From assembly GCF_020520425.1 (NCBI RefSeq), contig NC_079487.1, forward strand, positions 47,313,219-47,377,218: 64,000 bases of DNA. The letters are read 5' to 3'. Positions within the stretch are counted from its first letter, which is position 1. Each line of letters starts with the position of its first letter. The stretch comes from Spinacia oleracea. Taxonomy: Eukaryota; Streptophyta; Magnoliopsida; Caryophyllales; Amaranthaceae. Positions 55,749 through 64,000 of the stretch are shown one piece after another. The notes below the pieces were generated by a model. That model did not search any database, was not told where the DNA came from, and saw nothing but the letters and a program-made list of their open reading frames with translations. A program made the translations under genes and the position numbers.

Positions 55749-58700
55749 ATGACTGGTAGGGTTGGGGTTAGTAACGTGATAGATCTGTCAGACACAAGTA
55801 GCGATTCTGGTATAGAACTAAATATGGACGGGAATACGGCCGGTAGTAATGCTAAGAATGCTGGGTGGGGGGTAAAATCGAACACGCCACCTCCTTTTGC
55901 GGAGTTTATGGGTGGGAATCCTGTTACCGGCCCTTTTATACCCATGACTGCGGCTCAGTTTACTCGCTCACAACAGCTACATGGCCTGCGGGCACGAATG
56001 GAGAGAGAGCTTAGGCCGAATGAGCATAACGTGCCGGCTGGGGAGCCGATATTAGACGTAGATCCGATTTCGGTTAGGTACCATTTGCGGGATTATCGGG
56101 AATTTACTCAGCCTGGCGGCTCTGGTCTTGGGGAGTACGGTACTAACATCGGCAATATATATGTTTCTAGGGTCATGCCGTCAGACGCCGAACCGTCTAC
56201 AAGTAATCGACGGGCCGGGAAGGATCCTGCCGTCCATGATGCGGGTGAGGTTGATGCCGCCGTTAGTGGTGATGTGCCCTCCACCCCTGGCGACTCCATA
56301 CTGGAGTCTTCTGAGTCTGGGTCTCCCGGGCTAAGGGCGCCGCCCATTGCCGACTCTGATGAAGATGAGGAGGATGCTGCGATTTTGCAGCAAGTGTTTG
56401 AAGAAGAGGCCTTGGACGCCGATGTGAATTTCGAAGGTGAGGCTGCCGCGTTCTTGGTTCCGGCCCCTCCCCCTAATGATTCTGCTGCCCTCACCACTGA
56501 GATAGATAGTGACTTTGTAAAAGAGGTCGTTGCCAACCGGCATTCTGAGGTTGGTGGTCGCTTTTTGGGTTTACCTGAGGGCTACAAGTTGACTGTGCCG
56601 AAAGAAGAGCAAACGGTGGCCGACTGTCCCGTAGGTCATGTTGTTGTATACACGAAGATGTTCGACTATGAGTTGCGCTTTCCCTTGCACCCGTTCATTG
56701 AGAAGGTTCTGCGGGCCTGGAATATCGGCCTCGTTCAATTATCGCCCATAGTTATTCGCAATCTGGTTGCGTACACTTGGTTATTTTCATTCAAACAGTG
56801 GCCCTTGACCCTCAACCTTTTCAAAAAACTGCACTGGCTGAAGCGTGATGGGAAAGATACCGGCTGGTGGACGATCTTTACCAAGAGTCAGCGTCAGACT
56901 GTGAGCCCCCGGCTCTCCAGCTGCAAGGACTGGAAGGACCACTTCTATTTCATGGCTGTTCCCGAAGATTACCCCCTTCGGCGTACATTCTACCAGCCTA
57001 AACCTAGGATGGAACAATTTGACCAAGCCGACCTTGGGCCCCGAGAGCAACGTGCGTACGACAGGCTGCTGGTTGACTATGTTGACGTTGGGCTGTCTAA
57101 GCCTAAAACCTTGCCGGCTTTTTGGCTTCCTCCTGCCGGTTATATTCTTAGTCCTGCCGCTTTGGGCGCAGTCGGTCTTGCACCTACACATCCCCTTGGT
57201 AAATGCAGTTGTTTGCCTGCACTCGTTATCTGCTGTATTTGTTTATATTTCTTGGATCTCTGTTGTGTCGTGTTGCGTTTGTTAAAATTTTTTTTTTTTC
57301 TGACTTCCTCGTTCATTTATTTATTTATTTATATTATTTTTCTTAGGGCACCATCTTTTAAACAAGGCTTCACTCGGCCTTGACAAGAATTGGAGGGTTT
57401 GTGAACAATGTCCGGCGGGTCCTGCTGAGAAATATTACACTGTTTCTACTTTCTGCGCGAAAGCTTGTCGTGGTCGGTCAGCCAGCTTTGTGACTCCTTC
57501 TGCCGTTGTGGACCGAGGTGTTGTTCCTCGCGTTGTTCGAACAAAGGTTCCGGCAGCTGACCAGGCTACATCCTCAGCCCAAGACGAAATGACTACTGGC
57601 AGGTTTGCTTTTCTTCCTACCGGTCGGGGGGGACATGCTACTCGGAAGAGGTCTTCCAGCCAGGCGAAGGCCAGTTCTCCCAAACGGTCAAAAAATGACG
57701 CTGCGAAGACAGCGCAGGAGAAGGTGAAAGACGTCTACGCCAGCGTCGACAAGCCCTTGCAGACATCTGGCGCTGGAAAGAAGATTGCTGAACAACCTGC
57801 TCAGTCGGTTGAGATTTTGGATGCTGACCTTTTGTCCAAATTAAACCGGAAGCAGGTGTTGAGCGATTTGATTAGCGATCCGATCCATCCTGTGCGTGTG
57901 TCGAGGCATAGCCCTTCCATGAACCGGTCTGCCAGCTCGGCCTCTAAGTATGGGGTTATAGTTCGTTCTGGGGGGTTCATCGAGGACAAAACTGTTGTGC
58001 TATCTCCGGATATTCTTGCCGGTCTAGCCGCTGCTCCCGGTCATGCTGAAGAGCACTGGCAGCCGCAGAATGATGTTCTGAGGGGTGAGTCTATCCTTTT
58101 TGACCGTCCTAAAGACGGAGGTACACTGGGCTACCGGTCTCTGCGCCAAGTTGTTACACCCGCCGACGGTATGCCCCAGGAGATTGAGACGCCGGCTGCA
58201 CAGTTGATGCATGACCTGTACTCGGTATTTTACTTCCCTCTTTGACTTGCTTGTTTTTTATACTTGCTTTTATTTTCGGCTCTGAGCGATTTTACTTTCC
58301 TCAGGTGACGCAATCTGCTACCGAGCTTGTGGAGTGCTATCGGAGCTATCAGCGTCGTTTAAAACGATCGCAAGCTGAGAAAGAGAAGCTTCAGACGGAC
58401 CTTGCTGAATTGGTCAGGACTGAAGGTGACTGCCGGAAGGAGATTGCGAGACTTGAGCTGGATGTTATTGCCGCAGGCAATAGGAAGGCTGAACTAGAGC
58501 TTCTTCCAGCCAAGTTGACGGCCGAAGAGCAGAAGACGGCTGAGCTGCAGATCAAGCTGGATGCGGCGCTGCAGGCGGCCCAAGATGCTGAGAAAGCTGC
58601 TAAGGATGATCGCAAGGCTGTGGCGCTGAAGGCTGTGCAGAAATTTATGAAGTCTGACTTCTACTGCGAGGAGATGAAGGGGCGCTACAATGGTGGGTGG

Positions 58701-58919
58701 ACTGCAGCTCATCGTTGTGCCGTCAAAGCCTTGACGCTGACTGAGGATGCCTGGGGTAAGGTGGAGGGATCCTATGAAGAGGGTGGCCATATTGATCCGA
58801 CTGGCATGGAGACCCAGACCTTCCCAGACATCGTCATTCAGAATGCTGACCCTCGCCTTCTGCCCGACAGGGAGATTCCCGAGTCTGCTTACTGGAGTGA
58901 TGCAGACTACTCAGCTTGA
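55749..58919 (+). CDS. Antisense ORF of the Tat gypsy element (Transposase_28 / 'putative gypsy type transposon' type)
   Basis: This ORF is encoded opposite to pol, in the 3' region of the element. The N-terminal part (from MTGRVGVSNVIDLSDTSSDS) is acidic and low-complexity. A conserved globular part follows, with FPLHPFIEKVLRAWNIGLVQ, NLVAYTWLFSFKQWPLT, TGWWTIF and WKDHFYFMAVPEDYP. The C-terminal third is a coiled coil rich in Glu, Lys, Ala and Leu (58330-58640). Probable introns lie at 57200-57345 (GTAAATG...TTCTTAG) and about 58223-58304 (GTATTTT...CCTCAG). Such antisense ORFs are known in Tat/Retand elements, and their function is not established. The name 'transposase' is historical; no catalytic motif is seen. 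Confidence 0.75.
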
Positions 58920-59317
58920 CGGTCTTGGCAGTCATCACCAGGCTCTTCCTGTGGTTCTTCCAACAGTTTTTTCCGGCCTCATACTTGTTAATGTCTGTTG
59001 GTAGCTTTTGAATATCATTTAGCGGATGTAACTTATAAACAATTTCCTTTTTTGGTACCTTTTAGCTGTTTGTGGCACTTTGTCTTTTGCCGTGTGTTAA
59101 CTGTTTCAAGAACGTTATTGTCGTCTTGGCTGCGCCATCTGAGGCGTATGTTTGTGCCTTTTAGCAGCTACTCACTCCGCATTTAGTTATTTTTGGGTGG
59201 TGGCTGTCGTCCCTGTATTTGTTTAAAATCTATGTGATGCACTTGATGGATTATCCGTTTGTTTTTATTCAATTTGTCACGTAATGGCGTCGTTTTGCCT
59301 TTGATTTTATTATATAT
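58920..59317. other. Gypsy 3' region between antisense ORF and repeat array
   Basis: T-rich on the plus strand and non-coding. It probably holds the 3' end of the antisense transcript. No distinct feature. Confidence 0.55.
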
Positions 59318-60064
59318 TGCATCTTGCCTCTTGTCGGCTGGGCCAATGTGTTCAACCCTTGCATATGCTTATGTCGTATTTTGCCTCGTTGCTGACTGAG
59401 CCAATGTGCTCACCCTTAGATTTTAATTTTTACCGTATCTTGCATCATTGCTGACTGAGCCAATGTGCTCAAATTTAGATTTTAACTTTTACCGTATCTT
59501 GCATCATTGCTGACTGAGCCAATGTGCTCAACCTTTGATTTCGTTTTGTTGTATCTTGCAACATTGCTGACTGAGCTAATGTGCTCAACCTTTTATGTCG
59601 TTTTGTCGTATCTTGCAACATTGCTGACTGAGCCAATGTGCTCAACCTTTTATTTCGTTTTGTCGTATCTTGCAACATTGCTGACTGAGCCAATGTGCTC
59701 AACCTTTTATTTCGTTTTGTCGTATCTTGCAACATTGCTGACTGAGCCAATGTGCTCAACCTTTTATTTCTTTTTGTCGTATCTTGCAACATTGCTGACT
59801 GAGCCAATGTGCTCAACCTTTTATTTCGTTTTGTCGTATCTTGCAACATTGCTGACTGAGCCAATGTGCTCAACCTTTTATTTCGTTTTGTCGTATCTTG
59901 CAACATTGCTGACTGAGCCAATGTGCTCAACCTTTTATTTCGTTTTGTCGTATCTTGCAACATTGTTGACTGAGCCAATGTGCTCAACCTTTTATTTCGT
60001 TTTGTCGTATCTTGCAACATTGCTGACTGAGCCAATGTGCTCAACCTTTTATTTCGTTTTGTTT
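59318..60064. repeat. 57-bp tandem array, about 13 units, in the gypsy 3' region
   Basis: The unit core TTGCTGACTGAGCCAATGTG recurs every 57-60 bp. The central copies are nearly identical and the left-most ones diverge. Both strands have open frames across the array because 57 is a multiple of three (plus strand ...MCSTFYFVLSYLATLLTEP..., minus strand ...RLSTLAQSAMLQDTTKRNK...); these are not genes. Tat/Ogre elements are known to carry such arrays near the 3' end of pol. Confidence 0.97.
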
Positions 60065-60160
60065 ATGCCGTATAGTTTACCTGGAATATAGTTGTAGCTC
60101 ATATATTAGATTTCAAAATATGGCACTGTCGGCCCTACTACATCATGTTTTCATACAACT

Positions 60161-63100
60161 TCACACATGGAATTTTCTTAAAGTATCTGCGTTCCATGAG
60201 TTCTTCAGCGGTGTTCCATTCATCTCCATTAGTCTGTATGATCCAGCTACCACTTCTTCCCATATCTGGTAGGGCCCTTCCCAATTTGCAGTCAGTTTTC
60301 CTTGTTTTTGAGCTTTGCCGGTTGCTGCCGTCCGGCGGAGTATAAGGTCGCCTACCTCCAGCTTCCTATGTTTTACTCGCTTGTTGTAGGCCCTGCTCAT
60401 TCTGTTTTTGTATGCGGCCGACCTGATTTCCGCCTGCAGTCTGACCTCTGGTAGGAAATCAAGCTGGTGTCTGAGTAAGCTGTCGTTTCCCTGTTCTTCA
60501 TAATGCTGGATGCGAAAGGTGGGTAGTGCTACTTCAGCCGGTATGACTGCTTCTGATCCGAAACACAGTTTGAAAGGACTCTCTCCTGTTGCTTCTTTAA
60601 CCGTCGTTCTGTTACCCCATAGAACCTCTGGGACTGTGTCTGCCCACTTGCCCTTGAACTCATCCAACTTTTTCTTAAGGGCTACGAGTATTTGTTTGTT
60701 TGCAGCCTCGGCTTGCCCGTTGCTCTGCGGGTGGCAGACTGAGGCATATGCGAATTTGATCCGGTAGTCTGCCAAGAATGCTCGTATAGGTTCGCAGTCG
60801 AACTGGCATCCGTGGTCGAATACTATTGCTGTCGGTATTCCAAATCTTGTTATGATGTTTTTCCAGATGAACTTCCGTACCAGGTTGGCTGTTATTTTTG
60901 CTACCGGCTCGGCCTCAATCCATTTTGTGAAGTAATCGACGGCAACAATCAAGAACTTCCTGCCTCCTGAGGCTGTTGTGAAGGGTCCCACGATATCCAT
61001 TCCCCACTGGGCGAATGGGATTGGATTCAAAATGGGCATCAAGTCGTTTGCTGGCATACGTATTACTGGGGCAAATAGCTGGCATTTTTCGCATTTCTTG
61101 ACGTAGCTCTGTGCGTCCTCCAGCATGGTTGGCCAGTAGTAACCTTGTCTTTGGCAGATCAAAGCAAGTGTTTTTCCTCCTACATGGTTTCCGCATATTC
61201 CTTCATGCATTTCTTCGATTAACCTTGCGGATTCGTATGCCGTCAAACACCGCAGCAGGGGGAGGCTGAAGGCTCTTTTATAGATTTGCCCCTGATATAT
61301 GACGTACCAGCAGATGTCTTTTTTGATTTTCTTTGCCACCCTGATATCGACCGGGAGAACTCCAGTCGTCTTGTACGCCCAGATATCGTCGTACCACTCT
61401 TTGTTTGCCGTGATGACCATTATTTCCTTTCCTTTTTCCTCCGTACTCCTTCTGTGCATGATTTCTATCATTACTGATCGACTGAGCTCGATTGTTTTCG
61501 AACTGGCCAGTTTTGCTAGGCTGTCTGCGGCAGTGTTCAACGCTCTGGGGACCAATTCGATGTCAAAAGCTTCTAATTTCGCTGTCAGCGTCTTCAGTTT
61601 TTCTTGATACCGCCGCATTGACGGCTCTTTTGTTTCATACTCTCCCGAAAACTGATTTGCCACCAACTGAGAATCCGTTGTCATTACTATCCTCTTGGCA
61701 TCTGCCAACAAGCATAGCTGTACCCCTGCAATGGCTGCTTCATATTCTGCTTCGTTGTTCGAAGCTGCGAAAGTGAATCTGATTGCGTATTCGAACTTAT
61801 CTCCTGTCGGAGAGATCATGACAACGCCGGCTCCCGCTCCCGACTGAGCGGCTGAACCGTCTACTGATACTTTCCAGGATTCTGCTTTGGTTTCCTCTTC
61901 TTGATAGGATGCTTCAACTACGAAGTCAGCCAAAGCTTGTGCTTTTATTGCATTGCGCGGGTGAAACTCAAGATCGTACTCCGACAGCTCTATTGCCCAT
62001 CGCAACAGCCTGCCGGCTGTATCCAGTTTTTGCAAAGCCTTCTCCAGTGGAAAGTTCGTCAGAATTTGTATGGTATGTGCGTCAAAATATGGTCTGAGCT
62101 TTCTGGCGGCTATCAGGACTGCATAGGCCACTTTCTCTATCAGCGAGTATCTTGCTTCTGCCGGATTCAAAATGTGGCTGACAAAGTATATCGGCTGCTG
62201 GACTTTGTCTTTTTCACTGATTAGTACGGCAGCAACGGTTTGGGCTGAAGCGGACACATATAATTGTAGCTTGTCGCCCTCTTCCGGCCTGGCTATCGTC
62301 GGTAAAGCACGAAGATGTTCTTTTACCTTCTCGAAGGCCCTTTCCTCGGTTTCCCCCCACCGGAATTTTCCGTTCTGCTTAAGAGTGTTAAAAAATGGAA
62401 TCGACCTGTCGGCTGATTTGCTAACAAATCTTGTCAGAGCCGCCATTCTTCCTGTCAGCCTTTGTACATCTTTGATGCTTTTTGGTTGAGGCAGACTGAG
62501 TATCGCTTCTACCTTATCTGGGTTTGCGTCTATGCCTCTCTCGCTGACAAGGAAACCCAAGAATTTCCCCGATTTCACTCCGAACACACATTTCTTGGGG
62601 TTTAGTTTCATTTGGTAACGGCGCAGAGTTTCAAACGTTTCCCTGAGGTCATCTAAATGATCGGTCTCCAATTTGCTTTTCACTATGGAGTCGTCGACGT
62701 ATACTTCAATGTTGCGGCCTTTTTGGTTTGCGAACACTCTGTCGACCAGTTTTTGGTACGTTGCCCCAGCGTTCTTTAACCCAAACGGCATAGCCTTGTA
62801 ACAGAATACTCCCCCCTCAGTGATGAATGCTGCTTTTTTCCTGTCGGCCTTTGCGAGGCTGACTTGGTGGTACCCGGAGAATGCGTCAAGGAAGCTGAGC
62901 AGCGCGTGGCCAGATGTGGAGTCGACTAGCCTGTCGATTCTTGGCAGTGGGTAGCAGTCTTTTGGGCATGCTCTATTAAGGTTTGTGAAATCTACGCACA
63001 TTCTCCACGAGCCGTTTGACTTCTTAACCATTACGACGTTGGCCAACCACTCTGGGTAGTCGCATGGTTCAATAAATCCTGCTGCCAACAACTTTTCTAC

Positions 63101-64000
63101 CTCTTCCTGTATTGCTTGATTTTTTTTCTGTTGAGAAGTTTCTTTTCTTTTGCTTTACCGGCCTGACTGCTCTGTCGACATTCAGTCGGTGCTCGATTAC
63201 CTCCGAGCTTATACCGGGCATTTCATCTGCGGAAAATGCGAACACATCCGCATGTTCTCTCAACAGACCGATCATGTTTACCCGCAACTGGGGGTCAATG
63301 TCGGTTCCTAATTTTACTGTTCTGCCAGTTTCTCCTTCTACCAGCTCGACTTCTTCTGACCTTCCTCCGGCCTCTACCCTAGGTAGAGAAGTCCCCTTTT
63401 CGATGCCTTCGATTGTGGGTGACTCCATTTTCTGCCTTTTCTCCTTCTTGGGCAAAAGAGATGACTCGCCCCCCAATCTTGGGGCTTGACCCTTTGCCGG
63501 TCTTTTCGTTGCTGCCTCTCTTGCTATATTCCTGGATGGGGTCAGTCGGCCTGGTGTTTTTAATGCCGTCAAGTAGCATGATCTTGCTGAATCTTGACTG
63601 CCTCGGATTCTTTCAGCCTTCTCAAAGTTAGACATGTATATCATAGTTAGATGGTATGTTGATACCACTGCTTGTGCATCGTGGATGAATGGCCGGCCCA
63701 CTATTACGTTGTATGCAGCAGGCACTTTGATTACTAAGAAGTCTACCATTAGGTCCCTTGCGGCTCTACCTTCTCCAATCTGCACTGGTAGCCTGATGCT
63801 ACCTTCCGGGAAGACTGTGGCTCCGGAGAATCCTATCACAGGATAGTTGACTCGTGTGAGTTCTTTCTCGTCTATTTTCAGCTGAACGAAGGCTTCCCAA
63901 AAGATAATGTTCGCTGAACTCCCTCCATCCACCAGTATTCGTTTCACTGGGAAGTTTGCTATTTCGAGGCCCAAAACCAGTGGATCGTCGTGAGGGTATA
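60161..64000 (-). pseudogene. Tat gypsy pol: protease, RT, RNase H, second RNase H, integrase
   Basis: In order on the minus strand: aspartic protease (ILVDGGSSANIIFWEAF, near 63920), RT (WRMCVDFTNLNRACPKDCYP, MPFGLKNAGATYQ, EVYVDDSIVKS near 62690), RNase H (VAAVLISEKDKVQQPIYF, ARYSLIEKVAYAV), and a second RNase H (VSVDGSAAQSGAGAGVVM, NNEAEYEA). Integrase follows, with its zinc region (HEGICGNHVGGKTLAL, CEKCQ), core (WGMDIVGPF, HPQSNGQAEAANKQ) and C-terminal part up to the stop at 60161. No chromodomain is seen, as expected for Tat. The gag part lies beyond the window. About one or two breaks. Confidence 0.9.

Larger units (their letters stand above)
54260..64000 (-). mobile_element. Tat-lineage Ty3/gypsy element, 3' two-thirds
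   Basis: On the minus strand: protease, RT, RNase H, a second (archaeal-type) RNase H and integrase (64000 to 60161), then a tandem-repeat array (59318-60064), a long region with an antisense ORF (55749-58919), further short repeats, and a probable 3' LTR. A second RNase H plus a long 3' region with an antisense ORF is typical of the Tat/Retand group. Gag and the 5' LTR lie right of the window. The visible pol looks almost whole, with about one or two breaks. Confidence 0.9.

Noticed and set aside
59318-60064. CRISPR-like regular spacing
   Set aside because: Units are near-identical throughout with no unique spacers, and the context is a plant gypsy element.
59475-60091. Long overlapping reading frames on both strands with 19-residue repeats
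   Set aside because: They follow from the 57-bp tandem array (a multiple of three); there is no non-repeat coding sequence.

Overview
The window is nuclear DNA of a flowering plant, most likely a eudicot. The evidence is plant Ty1/copia and Tat-type Ty3/gypsy elements, MuDR-, hAT- and CACTA-type DNA transposons, 'CTCCCTCC' MITEs, and two plant genes with typical structure (a folate-biopterin transporter and a plant-type short-chain dehydrogenase). A Caryophyllales host such as spinach or beet is only a guess from the look of the repeats. Almost all of the 64 kb is mobile DNA nested in mobile DNA. Only about 48.7-52.2 kb carries recognisable host genes.

Layout. 1-11319: three copia elements nested in each other. 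Element A (+, 3' part) sits in the gag of element B (-), and B sits in a Tnt1-like copia (+). 11320-13012: intergenic DNA with a 269-bp CACTA MITE. 13013-19530: copia D (-), split by a 4.2-kb non-autonomous CACTA element (14516-18730) that seems to carry a host exon. 19531-21188: LTR and leader of copia E (+). 21189-21281: a perfect 40-bp-arm hairpin. 21299-26765: a MITE split by a complete 5.1-kb MULE (21397-26495) with 9-bp target duplications, followed by a truncated second MITE. 26766-36184: a hAT element with a TTF-finger transposase. A second, non-autonomous 5.1-kb hAT (26971-32065) lies inside it and carries a fragment of a Raf-like kinase gene and a housekeeping-type promoter. 36185-45641: copia C (+), nearly full length but broken.

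45642-54200: the gene-bearing island. A 2.0-kb Pack-MULE-like element (46665-48697) carries a tandemly duplicated core promoter and ends 176 bp upstream of the ATG of the two-exon transporter gene (48874-50813, +). The single-exon dehydrogenase gene (51215-52012, -) faces it convergently. Hairpins and small tandem repeats follow. 54260-64000: the 3' two-thirds of a Tat-lineage gypsy element (-), with protease, RT, both RNase H domains and integrase, a 57-bp tandem array, a spliced antisense ORF (Transposase_28-type) and a probable 3' LTR.

The mobile elements do not cooperate as a pathway. Points of interest are the insertion order, which exact target duplications fix in several places; three cases of apparent host-sequence capture (CACTA, hAT, MULE-like); hypervariable GC-rich islands recurring in the copia LTRs and leaders; and the MULE-like insertion in the transporter promoter. 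No CRISPR, rRNA or tRNA gene was seen. I found no clearly undescribed biological system. The capture elements and the GC islands are the best candidates for follow-up.
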